64,000 bases of DNA, from NCBI RefSeq assembly GCF_003260125.1, contig NZ_QHKO01000005.1:130228-194227 (forward strand), read 5' to 3'. Both the position numbers and the translations under genes were made by a program. Below the pieces are notes generated by a model. It worked only from the letters and a program-made list of their open reading frames with translations. It was not told where the DNA came from and did not search any database. Every line of letters begins with the position of its first letter. Positions within the stretch are counted from its first letter, which is position 1. This DNA is from Lujinxingia litoralis (GTDB lineage: Bacteria; Myxococcota_A; Bradymonadia; Bradymonadales; Bradymonadaceae). Shown piece after piece: positions 42,814-51,754 of this stretch.

Positions 42814-44805
42814 TCAGGTGTTCGACGGCGCCAGGTTGGGGCCGACCGTCGGCGGGACCTGGTCCTTGATCTTGGAGGCAAAGCCGGTCTTCGGGGCGCG
42901 TTCGGCCTCTTCGGCTTGCTCCGCGGCCTTCTTCTGCCGTTCTTCGCGAATCCAGTCGAGTTTGCCTTCTTCAGCCAGGTAGCGGATTTCGTTGGCGTCG
43001 AGGGCTTCAAACTCCAGGAGCGCCTGGGTCATCAGCTCGAGCAGCTCGCGGTTCTCGATCAACATGTCGTACGCGCGCTGATAGGCCTCTTTGACGATGC
43101 GGCGGACCTCGGCGTCGATCTCCCTGGCGAGGTCTTCGCTGTAGGGACGCGAGGTGGCCAGGCTGGCCTCCTGCGATTGGCCGTAGAAGAGGGGGCCGAT
43201 CTTCTCGCTCATGCCCCATTCACAGACCATCTGGCGCGCCAGATCGGTGGCGACCTTGATGTCCTGGCCGGCGCCGGTGGTGAACTGGTTGTAGATCAGT
43301 TCTTCGGCGGCCCGACCGCCCATCATCACCGCGATGCGCTCCAGCACGTAGTCGCGGTTGAGGTTGTAGCGATCCTTGGTCGGCAGCTGCTGCGTGACCC
43401 CCAGGGCGCGACCACGTGGAATGATCGTAACCTTGTGCACCGGGTCGGTGTTGGGCTGGCGTAGCGCGACGATGGCGTGGCCGGACTCGTGATAGGCGGT
43501 GATCGCCTTCTCTTCGTCGGTGAGCACGATCGACTTGCGCTCGGCACCCATCAGGACTTTGTCCTTGGCCTCTTCGAAGTCAATGGCATCGACGCGGTCT
43601 TTGCTGGCGCGCGCTGCCAGCAGGGCGGCTTCGTTGACCAGGTTCTCCAGGTCGGCGCCGGAGAAGCCAGGGGTGCCGCGGGCGATATCTTTGAGATCGA
43701 CCGACTTGCCAATGGGCGTGCGGCGAGTGTGAATTTTGAGGATCTGCTCACGACCGCGCACATCGGGCGGCGCGACCATCACGCGGCGGTCAAAGCGCCC
43801 GGGGCGCAACAGGGCCGGGTCGAGCACGTCGGCACGGTTGGTCGCTGCGATCAGGATGACACCTTCGTTGGACTCAAAGCCGTCCATTTCAACCAGAAGC
43901 TGGTTCAGCGTCTGCTCGCGCTCGTCGTGGCCACCACCCATACCGGAGCCGCGATGGCGACCGACCGCATCGATCTCGTCGATGAAGATGATGCAGGGGG
44001 CGTTCTTCTTGCCTTGCTCAAAGAGGTCGCGGACCCGCGAGGCACCCACGCCGACAAACATCTCTACGAAGTCGGAACCCGAGATGGAGAAGAAGGGGAC
44101 GCCGGCCTCACCGGCCACACCACGGGCCAGCAGGGTTTTACCGGTCCCCGGAGAGCCCATCAGCAACACGCCCTTGGGGATGCGTCCGCCCAGGCGGGTA
44201 TATTTTTTGGGATTTTTGAGGAACTCGACGATCTCCTGAAGCTCTTCTTTGGCTTCATCGATCCCGGCGATGTCGTTGAACGTGACTTTGTTCTGGTTTT
44301 CGTTGAGCAGGCGCGCACGCGACTTCCCGAAGGTCATCGCCCGACCACCGCCGCCGCCCTGGAACTGGCGCATGAAAAAGATCAGCACCATCACCAGCAG
44401 GAGCAGTGGGATCGTGGTCACCAGGATCGTCTTCCAGGCGCCGTCTTCATCGGCCTTATCAAAGGAGAACTCGATCTGTTGGGCAGCGAGCATGTCCTGG
44501 AGGTCTTCACCGACCGGGCCCACCGTGCTGAATTCGGTTTTGCCTTCGTGGTTCTCGCGGGCGAACGCTTCGGAGAAGGTACCCTGGACCTCGAGGTCTT
44601 TAATGGTGACCGCTTCGACCTGGCCGGTCTCCACGGCGTTGCGGAACTGGCTAAATGAGATCTCGGAGGAGTCGACCGTGGTGTCGGTCAGAACGTTGAA
44701 GACCACCACGACCATGATGATGAGAATACCCCAGATGAGTGCAGCTCTAAGGGGGATTTTGTTGAGCACGTTTGGCCTCGTCGAAGTCGAATCAAAAGCG
44801 AGCAT
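42814..44805 (-). CDS. ftsH: ATP-dependent zinc metalloprotease FtsH
   Basis: A 663-residue membrane protease. Two N-terminal helices (about 18-38 and 112-130) flank a periplasmic domain; the second is followed by [15 protein letters not shown]. The AAA+ part has Walker A GSPGTGKT, Walker [11 protein letters not shown], the pore loop FVEMFVG and the [25 protein letters not shown]. The zinc site is [10 protein letters not shown]. The ATG at 44805 is preferred because it puts the first helix near the N-terminus as usual. The C-terminus is Glu/Arg-rich and ends at PSNT. It follows tilS by 186 bases. Confidence 0.97.
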   Translation of the reverse strand: MLAFDSTSTRPNVLNKIPLRAALIWGILIIMVVVVFNVLTDTTVDSSEISFSQFRNAVETGQVEAVTIKDLEVQGTFSEAFARENHEGKTEFSTVGPVGEDLQDMLAAQQIEFSFDKADEDGAWKTILVTTIPLLLLVMVLIFFMRQFQGGGGGRAMTFGKSRARLLNENQNKVTFNDIAGIDEAKEELQEIVEFLKNPKKYTRLGGRIPKGVLLMGSPGTGKTLLARGVAGEAGVPFFSISGSDFVEMFVGVGASRVRDLFEQGKKNAPCIIFIDEIDAVGRHRGSGMGGGHDEREQTLNQLLVEMDGFESNEGVILIAATNRADVLDPALLRPGRFDRRVMVAPPDVRGREQILKIHTRRTPIGKSVDLKDIARGTPGFSGADLENLVNEAALLAARASKDRVDAIDFEEAKDKVLMGAERKSIVLTDEEKAITAYHESGHAIVALRQPNTDPVHKVTIIPRGRALGVTQQLPTKDRYNLNRDYVLERIAVMMGGRAAEELIYNQFTTGAGQDIKVATDLARQMVCEWGMSEKIGPLFYGQSQEASLATSRPYSEDLAREIDAEVRRIVKEAYQRAYDMLIENRELLELMTQALLEFEALDANEIRYLAEEGKLDWIREERQKKAAEQAEEAERAPKTGFASKIKDQVPPTVGPNLAPSNT

Positions 44806-44991
44806 GCCCCCGGAGGAGAGGGGGCGCCACGCGAGAGGCCGGAAGCAGGCACAAAAGGGCCGCTTCCGGACCGACAAGCTATAACACCTCGCATGGGGGC
44901 GTTCAACAGCGTCTGAGCTGCCGGGACGCCCGCTGGCGAGGCCGCCGATGCATCATGCGGCGTTGATGGGAGAAGGGGTAAAAAGAGGGGG

Positions 44992-46455
44992 TTATTTCCG
45001 CTGCCATTGAAGAATTGCACTCAGGGCGGTCGCAGGCTCCACGATCACCTCCACCCAGCGGGCGTTTGGGGAGTGGGGACGAGGAAAAGGCTCGGCTGCC
45101 AGGCCGCAGATCCAGATCAGGCGATCGTCGGCGTGGGCCAGGCAGGGCCAGGCCCAGCGCACATCGGTGCCCAGGTGGTGGCTCTGAAAGATCGTGCGGG
45201 CGTCCCGGTGCCAGGTGGTGCCCTCGGGGCGTTGCGCCTCCAGGCGATCGCCCTGGCGAGGAGCGCGCAGGACGAGGCCCTGGGACCAGTCTGCTTCGGT
45301 GATGAGGTGGCGCCAGGGGCGCTGTGGGCAGTCGGGAGCGACTTGCCTGGCTGCGAGTGTGCTCCAGCGCAGGCGAGTGCCCAGCCACTCGACCTGTCCG
45401 CGCTCGGTGGTGGGTAGGCGGAGGAGTGGGGCGCGGCGGCGGAGAAGGTCTTGCGCGCCGCGTTCGGCGCAGGGCTCAATGCTCAGACGCCCGTGACTTG
45501 CCCACACCAGGTGGCCCCGTACGCAATGGCGAGCGGGGGTTGTGGTGAATGCGCGTGGGAGGAGCGCGAGGATGCGCTCCAGGGTGGCGGCGTCCCAGGC
45601 GGGCTCCAGCGTCAGGAGCATCCGTGTGGCGGTGGCCCGGGGGGCCTCCAGGAGGGTGTGGGCATCAAAGGCCCGAGCGTCCGGGGTCAGCGTTGGTCGG
45701 CGGGCGCGCTGGTAGAGTTGGTCGGCGGCATGACGAGCTGCGTCACGTTCCATCTCCAGGTTGTGCAGGGTTCGGCGTGCCGGTTTTAAGTCGCCGGCGA
45801 TCTCTCGGAGCGCCGGGGTGACGCGTTGGCGCAGGCGGTTTCGCAGGTAGGTGTCTTCGGCATTCGTGGGGTCTTCGACCCAGGTGAGCCCGTGGCGCCG
45901 GGCGTAGTCTGAGAGGTCGGCGGACTCGGCAAAGAGCAAGGGGCGCAGAAGACGCCCGGTTGCACCGCGGTGGGGGATGAGGGCGTCGGCGCGCAGGGAG
46001 GCCAGGCCGTCGAGCCCGCTGCCGCGAAGGAGGTTCATCAGGGCGCTCTCCAGAAGATCGTCTCCGTGGTGCGCGGTCAGTAGCGCCGCGGCGCGGTGCT
46101 GGCTGGCGAGGTCGGCCAACGCGGCGTATCGAGCCTGGCGAGCCGCCGCCTGGCCGGAGAGTTCGCCTGGCGTCAGGTGTATGACTTCCAGGGCAATCCC
46201 CCGCTCGCGGGCCAGCGCGCGGCAGAACGCCGCATCGCGGACCGAGGTCGGACGCATGCCATGGTCAATGTGAGCTGCCACGAGGCCATAGCTCAGCTCG
46301 GGAGCCAGGTGCATCAAAAGATCGAGGAGGACCGTAGAGTCTTGGCCGCCACTCCAGGCCAGCACCAGCGTCGCGTCGGGGGGAAGAGCTGCCTTTAGGA
46401 GTGCCTGGCGCACGCCTCTATACAGGGGATCCTCACGGAGAAGGGTGGGGCCCAT
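44992..46455 (-). CDS. tilS: tRNA(Ile)-lysidine synthase
   Basis: A 487-residue enzyme adding lysine to C34 of tRNA-Ile(CAU) so that it reads AUA. The PP-loop is LAWSGGQDSTVLLDLL (about 31-46), with VAAHIDHGMRP and LLTAHHGDDLLESALMNLLRGSG, then GLDGLASLR, and HGLTWVEDPTN. The central and C-terminal TilS domains are present (LITEADWSQGLVLRAPRQGDRL). It starts 15 bases after the stop of the protease-like gene and leads into ftsH, a tilS-ftsH order also seen in many other bacteria. Confidence 0.95.
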   Translation of the reverse strand: MGPTLLREDPLYRGVRQALLKAALPPDATLVLAWSGGQDSTVLLDLLMHLAPELSYGLVAAHIDHGMRPTSVRDAAFCRALARERGIALEVIHLTPGELSGQAAARQARYAALADLASQHRAAALLTAHHGDDLLESALMNLLRGSGLDGLASLRADALIPHRGATGRLLRPLLFAESADLSDYARRHGLTWVEDPTNAEDTYLRNRLRQRVTPALREIAGDLKPARRTLHNLEMERDAARHAADQLYQRARRPTLTPDARAFDAHTLLEAPRATATRMLLTLEPAWDAATLERILALLPRAFTTTPARHCVRGHLVWASHGRLSIEPCAERGAQDLLRRRAPLLRLPTTERGQVEWLGTRLRWSTLAARQVAPDCPQRPWRHLITEADWSQGLVLRAPRQGDRLEAQRPEGTTWHRDARTIFQSHHLGTDVRWAWPCLAHADDRLIWICGLAAEPFPRPHSPNARWVEVIVEPATALSAILQWQRK

Positions 46456-46470
46456 GATCGTCTCGCTGGG

Positions 46471-47451
46471 TCAGTCGCCGGAGAGCGACTTCATGAAGTG
46501 GTTCAGCGCGGCGGGAGGTACCGCAAGCCCCATGTCAGCGCGCTCGGGGTTTCGCAGGGCGTTGAGCGCGATCAGTTTGCCGCTATGTGAGAAGAGAGGC
46601 GCTCCCAGAATCGCCATCGAGCTGTTGGGGACATAAAACTGATAGGCCTCGTCGATTCCGCCGGCATCGTAGAAGATCACGGGTTCGATGACCTCGGGGC
46701 GTTCTGGAGAATACGAAAAGATCTGCGCGGGGACGCGGCCGCTACGGTGGTCGTGAAGTTGCCAGCCTGTGGCGGGCGTGTGCTCGCGGGCGTGACGCTC
46801 CGACGCGAATTCAAGTCGCGCCAGGTTAAGGGTGGGTTCCTGGCGGGTCGCGCGCAGCTCCACAAGTGACTCTGGCCGATCCTTGAGGAGTGCGCTGATG
46901 CCCCGTTTCCGCGAGCGGGAGGCGCCGGGGTGTGTGTCGCCGGCAAGGGGAACTCCGAAGTCGCGCAGCGCCTGGCGGGTGGCGTCATCAATCAGGAAGA
47001 TCTGTTGGGCGTTCTGGAGCCAGTCGGTACTCGAGATCAGGGCAGGGTGCGAACCATCGGCCTGCTGTCCTATCCACGCGGCGTGACCGACGTACACCAT
47101 CGCTTCCTGGCGGTAGGGTCTGGGAGGCATGACGAGCGCCATGATCCGAACTGTGCGCACGGCGGCCTCCTGGCGAAGCTCTTCCATCTCCTGGCGATTG
47201 AGCAGACGGGGGAGCTCGTCGGGCTCGGTGCCTGCAGCTCGGGGCGTGGTGAGTCCGGGCATGATCTCGCTGAGTTGATGCGGGCTCAGGCGCTTCACGT
47301 GGACTTCTTCAAAGCGCTGAATGTCGTCACTTTGAGCGGCGGGGGAGGGGGGCGCTTGCTGGCCTGCAGCGGGCGATGCCAGGAGGGACGCTGCCCCAAG
47401 TACGAGCAGGGCCAGGGCGTATGAATGATGTTGAATAAGAGGAGTTCGCAT
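46471..47451 (-). CDS. exported trypsin-like protein, probably inactive
   Basis: A 326-residue protein from the ATG at 47451 with a signal peptide (YALALLVLGAASLLASPAAG). The mature part has VYVGHAAWIG near residue 115 and, at the end, PNSSMAILGAPLFSHSGKLIALNAL, which looks like the end of a trypsin/HtrA domain (GNSGGPxFxxxGxLIAL) in which the Ser-Gly-Gly is replaced (SMAILGAP). A catalytic triad cannot be made out, so it is either a pseudo-protease or only superficially similar. It opens the run leading into tilS and ftsH. Confidence 0.65.
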   Translation of the reverse strand: MRTPLIQHHSYALALLVLGAASLLASPAAGQQAPPSPAAQSDDIQRFEEVHVKRLSPHQLSEIMPGLTTPRAAGTEPDELPRLLNRQEMEELRQEAAVRTVRIMALVMPPRPYRQEAMVYVGHAAWIGQQADGSHPALISSTDWLQNAQQIFLIDDATRQALRDFGVPLAGDTHPGASRSRKRGISALLKDRPESLVELRATRQEPTLNLARLEFASERHAREHTPATGWQLHDHRSGRVPAQIFSYSPERPEVIEPVIFYDAGGIDEAYQFYVPNSSMAILGAPLFSHSGKLIALNALRNPERADMGLAVPPAALNHFMKSLSGD

Positions 47452-47813
47452 CGAGGTGCTCGGGAGAAGAAGGATGGCCTTACGTATCAGGCGCCAGAGC
47501 GACGGTAGAAGACGCAAAGGGAACCCGCAAATTCTAACCTTTATTGGGGATAGAAAGGGGCTCGAGCGCGTCGAACTGCAAAGCCGCCTTGTAGATAAGG
47601 TGTCGGATGATGTAGGTTTTGTTAGGACTTCCGAGAGCGCAGGCGCGAGATATCGAGTGCTTGACGCCGGAAATCTCAAAAAGTATCTTCTCTTGTCCGC
47701 GTTCACGCCTTGATTCCGGGGCCAGCGACGTGGAAATCGGGCCGACCTCGTCGGCGAGTGTCGTCGCACCGTGTGCGGCCGGATGGTGAAAAAACGAGTG
47801 AACGGAGCTCCTG
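47452..47813. other. divergent intergenic region with promoters
   Basis: A 362-base AT-richer gap between the protease-like gene (minus) and the AgmX-like gene (plus). It contains the plus-strand promoter described separately and a minus-strand TAGAAT (about 47530-47535) that could serve the tilS-ftsH run, but without a good -35. I see no gene in it. Confidence 0.5.
47661..47689 (+). promoter_or_regulatory. putative sigma-70 promoter for the AgmX-like gene
   Basis: TTGACG (47661-47666), 17 bases, TATCTT (47684-47689), about 125 bases upstream of the GTG start. Both boxes match consensus in at least four of six positions and spacing is ideal. Confidence 0.5.
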
Positions 47814-49181
47814 GTGAAGCCGAAAAATCATAACCTGCGCGTCGCGCTTGTCTGGAACGGGACAATTTATCAAGAGTTGACGTTCACCAAAGACAGCGCG
47901 TCGGAAGTCACCATTGGTGAAGGCGATAAAAACATCTTCTCAGTCCCCGCGCCGGGACTGCCCGAGTCGCTGAAGATGTTTGAGCGTCAGGACTCGGGTT
48001 ATAAAATCCGGATCACCGACAAGATCGAGTCCTCTCTGCATCTCGATGATGAAGAGTTCGATCTTGAAGAGTTGATCGACGAAGGAAAGGCCAAGAAGAG
48101 CGAGAGCGTCTCGACTGAGAAAGGCCAGGCCTCGGTCTACGAGGTTGACCTTCAGTTCGGTGACTGGGGTGTGCTCAACCTGGGCAGCGTTAATATCTTC
48201 TTCCAGCTGGTGGAGCGTGGCGAAGCCATTGTCGGGACCAGTCCGAAAGAGATGTTTGACGGCCCGCTCTCGCTCTCACTGGTGTTTGCGGCGATCGCGC
48301 ACCTGGTGTTCCTGATCACCGCGTTCATGCAGCCGATTGAGCCAGAACTCACTGAGCTTGAGGTGATGGACCGCTTCGCGCGCTTTGCGGTGGACGATGT
48401 GGACGTCGCCATTGAAGAAGAGGAAGAGGTCGATGTTCCCTCGGAGGATACCACCGGTAAGAAGGCCGGCGGCGAAGAGGGTGAGTTCGGCGACCCGGAC
48501 GAAGAGATGCCTGACTCCAAGATCCCCAAAGTTGATGGCCCGATGGTCGATCAGATCGACGTGAAAAACATCGGTGTGCACGAGGCGCTGAGCAACAACA
48601 TCATCAGCGACGGTCCGCTGGCGAACCTCTTTGGAAACTCGGAAGGGTTCGACTCCAAGATGCAGGTTGCCTTTAGCGGTGAAGGCGGCGAGCTGCAGAT
48701 TGGTCGCGGCCAGGGTGGCATGGGTATGCGCGGCAGCGGCAGCGGCGGTGGTGGCGAAGGTTTTGGTCGCGTCGGTGGGCTGGGTAAAGTGGATACCGGT
48801 GGTGGTAAAGGGACCGGTGCGGCGCTTGGTAAGAAGAAAGAGCGTAAGGTTGAAGCTCGTATGTCGACTGGAGCTCCGGCCGTGGGTGACTTCTGCGACC
48901 CGGGCAACATCCGTCAGGTGGTGAACCGCCGTCAGCCCGCGATTCGCCACTGCTTTGAGCGCGAGCTTCAGACCAATCCCACGCTCAGTGGTAACATCTC
49001 GGTGACCTGGCGTGTGCAGCTGGACGGTTCGGCGTCTAACGCCTCCATTGCCAGCTCGACGATGGGCAACTCGGCGGTTGAAAGCTGCATCGTGCGCGTG
49101 GTGGATCGCCTGCGCTTTGAGAAGCCCGATGGTGGTATCTGCGTGATCAACTACCCCTTCGTGTTCTCGGGTATCGAGTAA
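47814..49181 (+). CDS. AgmX/PglI C-terminal-domain protein
   Basis: A 455-residue protein with a GTG start preceded by GGAGC. Residues 1-130 are a soluble domain with a FHA-like or DUF-like beta pattern (TIGEGDKNIFSVP). One membrane helix is at about 148-168 (LSLSLVFAAIAHLVFLITAF). A long acidic then Gly-rich low-complexity linker follows (EEEEEVDVPSED; GRGQGGMGMRGSGSGGGGEG). The last 90 residues are the AgmX/PglI C-terminal domain (VVNRRQPAIRHCFERELQ, GNISVTWRVQLDGS, CIVRVVDRLRFEKP), found in TonB-like and gliding/energy-transduction proteins of myxobacteria. The layout (helix, long linker, TonB-like end) suggests a protein that spans the periplasm. A terminator follows. Confidence 0.85.
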   Translation: MKPKNHNLRVALVWNGTIYQELTFTKDSASEVTIGEGDKNIFSVPAPGLPESLKMFERQDSGYKIRITDKIESSLHLDDEEFDLEELIDEGKAKKSESVSTEKGQASVYEVDLQFGDWGVLNLGSVNIFFQLVERGEAIVGTSPKEMFDGPLSLSLVFAAIAHLVFLITAFMQPIEPELTELEVMDRFARFAVDDVDVAIEEEEEVDVPSEDTTGKKAGGEEGEFGDPDEEMPDSKIPKVDGPMVDQIDVKNIGVHEALSNNIISDGPLANLFGNSEGFDSKMQVAFSGEGGELQIGRGQGGMGMRGSGSGGGGEGFGRVGGLGKVDTGGGKGTGAALGKKKERKVEARMSTGAPAVGDFCDPGNIRQVVNRRQPAIRHCFERELQTNPTLSGNISVTWRVQLDGSASNASIASSTMGNSAVESCIVRVVDRLRFEKPDGGICVINYPFVFSGIE

Positions 49182-49220
49182 GTTAGCGGGCGCCTGGTCT
49201 GGCGTCGCGCTACACCAAGA

Positions 49221-49252
49221 AAGCCGCACCCTTATCGGGTGCGGCTTTTTTT
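49221..49252 (+). terminator. Rho-independent terminator after the AgmX-like gene
   Basis: AAGCCGCACCC (49221-49231) pairs perfectly with GGGTGCGGCTT (49237-49247) over a 5-base loop, followed by a run of T. Confidence 0.9.
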
Positions 49253-49289
49253 ATGGAGGTAGAGTCGAGAATGTTGTGGAGGCGTGGAA

Positions 49290-49322
49290 CACAAAAAGGC
49301 CGCCTCTTTGAAAGGCGGCCTT
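49290..49322 (-). terminator. Rho-independent terminator after the glutaredoxin gene
   Basis: AAGGCCGCCT and AGGCGGCCTT (49296-49305 and 49313-49322) form a perfect stem; on the minus strand it is followed by a T run (complement of 49293-49297). It lies about 90 bases past the glutaredoxin stop and faces the terminator of the convergent gene. Confidence 0.8.
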
Positions 49323-49409
49323 CGTGGTGTTGAATCGGGCTCCGAGCCGCTGGTGTTGAGCTTCGCCCTCGGGTCGGATGTCGGGAAGGGGCGCTGCGCG
49401 GCGCGAGGC

Positions 49410-49670
49410 TTATTGTGTGGCGAGCATGGTGTCGAGTTCACCGCTTCGCCGCAGGGCCTGAACGTCGGTGAAACCGCCGACCGAGGTGCCGTTGATAAAG
49501 ATCTGGGGCACGGTGCGCTTGCCTCCCGTGCGTTGAATGAGCTCGGCGCGGGCTTCGGGATCGTGGGTAATGTCGATCTCTTCGAAGGGGACTTCCATCT
49601 CGCGGAAGAGGCGCTTGGCCATGTCACAATAGGGGCAGTACTGGGTGCGGTAGATGATCACTTCGGCCAT
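49410..49670 (-). CDS. grxC: glutaredoxin
   Basis: An 86-residue thioredoxin-fold protein. The ATG at 49670 is preceded by GGAG six bases away; an ATG four codons upstream overlaps that site. The dithiol active site is YCPYCDMAKRLF (residues about 11-14), and the glutathione-binding TVPQIFINGTSVGG with the cis-Pro is intact. It would reduce disulfides or glutathionylated proteins in the cytoplasm. The closest family is GrxC (glutaredoxin 3). Confidence 0.93.
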   Translation of the reverse strand: MAEVIIYRTQYCPYCDMAKRLFREMEVPFEEIDITHDPEARAELIQRTGGKRTVPQIFINGTSVGGFTDVQALRRSGELDTMLATQ

Positions 49671-49737
49671 AAGAGACTCCATAGTTGGGAAAAGACGCTG
49701 TATTGCACCGCTAAGATGCGTGGTCCGCGGGAAGGTT

Positions 49738-51552
49738 TCAAGATGAAGGTGAATTCGTAAGGCGGAGTGTGCTCAGGGCCAGGAGCTGCTCTTTCTTGAG
49801 GAGGGCGTGGGCGGCGCGGGCGCTATCCAGGGCGGAAAGCGCCGGGAGCTCGGTGCGAATCTGTCGGCGCAGCAGGGCCGGGAGGCTGATGCGCCTGTGG
49901 CCAGCGAAGTGCAGGGCGGCATTGTCGGGAGAGAGTTTGGCGAGTTCGCAGGCCAGGGCGAAGGCGCGCTCAAAGCCTCCGAGCTCGTCTACCAGCGCAC
50001 GGTCCAGGGCATCGCGTCCGGTGTAGACGCGGCCGCGTGCGTAGCGATGGAGTCGTCGGCGGGGAATCTGACGGGCTTCACCCACGCGTCGCAAGAACAT
50101 CCGATAGAAGGCCCGGGCGTCGTGCTGGAGGTTCTCCATCGCGCGAGGTGGCAGGGGCGCTGAGACGCTTTGAAAACGTCCCACCGGGTCGCGTTCACGG
50201 TGTTCCACGTGAAGATCCAGATGTTCGAACACGCCGGGAAGGGCGAGCTTTCCGGCGATCACGCCGATGGAGCCGGTCAGGGTTTCGGGCTGGCATATGA
50301 TCCGGTCGCAGGCGACTGCCATATAGTAGCCGCCGCTGGCCGCGACGTCGGAGCAGTAGGCCACCACGGGCTTAATCTGGCGCAGGCGTTCGATGGCCTC
50401 CCAGAGAACTTCGCTGGCCAGCGCGCTGCCCCCCGGAGAGTTGATGTGCAGCACGACGGCGCGCACGCGGGAGTCAGCGCGCAGCCGATGAAGCACCGGT
50501 AGCACTTCGGCCGGATCGACGCTCGCCGACGATCTGCCGGGGAGTTCCGCGCCGGACATCACGATCATTCCGGCGAGATCCATGATGGCGACTCTGGGCC
50601 GGGCCGAAAAGAGTGGCAGGGGTTTAAAACGTCCCGGGTCGGCGCGGACATAGTCTTCGGCGGCGCGAATCTCGATGCCTCGGGTTGAACGCTTGGAGGC
50701 CGCTGAGGCAGTGGTGTCGGGCTGCTCCTGACCGTCGTTCTGGCGAGCGAGGTCGGGCCGGGAAACGAATGCGTCGGCGTCGTCGCCCAGGGCCAGATAG
50801 TCACGCTGGCGCGCGCGGTGCACCTGGGGGCCGGTCAGCCCCATGGCCTGGGCACTCTCGGCGTCGAGCGGCATGTGCCCGACACTGGCCGCCAGCAGCT
50901 CGGGAGCAAGTTCCAGGGTGCGGGCCTGGCGGTTGATACGCTCGTCTTCCAGGCTGCTTAGGAGCTGCGTCATCATCAAACGCTGTGGGAGGGTACCCTG
51001 GCGATGGATGATGCGGTGAGCTGCGGTCTTGAAGGGGCCGATGTGGATGAACTGAGCGACGATCCCGACTTTCTCCAGGAGTTCCGCGGCGAAGATTTCT
51101 TCGAAGCGGCGTCCAAAGAGGTAGAGACGGCCGCCCGGGGTCAGGGTGACCTCGTCGCAGGCGGTGGCCAGATCGAAGTCGTTGCCGTGGAGGCTGTGTG
51201 CGTGCATGACCACACGCTTTCCGGAGCGGCGCAACCTTTCGATGAGCGCTCGCATGTCAGCCGTACGTGCCGCCCCTTCGCCGAAGTCGTCGGCAATCAG
51301 GATAATGCCGTCGACGTCTGTAGCGCGGGCCAGGGCGTCGACGTCATCGCGCAGACGCAGGAAGGACTCCTGGCGTTGAAAGTGCGTGGCCAGCCCCCGG
51401 GCCGGACCGAAGGGGCGTCGGGAACTCATATCAAGGCGTACCCAGAGTGGGTTATGGCTCAGGGCGCGTCCCAGTTTGAAAAAACTCCACTTCCAGACGT
51501 AACGCAGCAGCTTCAAAAGGTTGATGAACAGCGCAAAGGGCGCACGCAGCAT
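49738..51552 (-). CDS. sppA: signal peptide peptidase SppA, 67-kDa type
   Basis: A 604-residue protein of the long SppA form with two tandem peptidase-S49 domains. The N-terminus is hydrophobic and basic (FALFINLLKLLRYVWKWSFF). The catalytic Lys is probably in HIGPFKTAAHR in the first domain; the Ser is in DVAASGGYYMAVACDRI in the second domain, with NSPGGSALAS and TLTGSIGVIAG around it. These match the Lys/Ser dyad of E. coli SppA. It cleaves leftover signal peptides in the membrane. It is divergent from xseA, 202 bases away. Confidence 0.93.
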   Translation of the reverse strand: MLRAPFALFINLLKLLRYVWKWSFFKLGRALSHNPLWVRLDMSSRRPFGPARGLATHFQRQESFLRLRDDVDALARATDVDGIILIADDFGEGAARTADMRALIERLRRSGKRVVMHAHSLHGNDFDLATACDEVTLTPGGRLYLFGRRFEEIFAAELLEKVGIVAQFIHIGPFKTAAHRIIHRQGTLPQRLMMTQLLSSLEDERINRQARTLELAPELLAASVGHMPLDAESAQAMGLTGPQVHRARQRDYLALGDDADAFVSRPDLARQNDGQEQPDTTASAASKRSTRGIEIRAAEDYVRADPGRFKPLPLFSARPRVAIMDLAGMIVMSGAELPGRSSASVDPAEVLPVLHRLRADSRVRAVVLHINSPGGSALASEVLWEAIERLRQIKPVVAYCSDVAASGGYYMAVACDRIICQPETLTGSIGVIAGKLALPGVFEHLDLHVEHRERDPVGRFQSVSAPLPPRAMENLQHDARAFYRMFLRRVGEARQIPRRRLHRYARGRVYTGRDALDRALVDELGGFERAFALACELAKLSPDNAALHFAGHRRISLPALLRRQIRTELPALSALDSARAAHALLKKEQLLALSTLRLTNSPSS

Positions 51553-51754
51553 GGGGGCACTCCCGGATGAGATGGAGATGATGAAGTGGCAGCAACCTAA
51601 ACACTGTTGCAGGGGGTGTCGAGTTTACGCGTGGGCCGGGGAGCCGGCTGAGCGGCGCGTAGCGTTGGTTGTGATGGCGAGCAGATATGTTACAAGCCCA
51701 GAAGGCGTCGAACCCAGGACGGCGCGCGTGATACCGGGCTTGGAGCCTGCGGGG

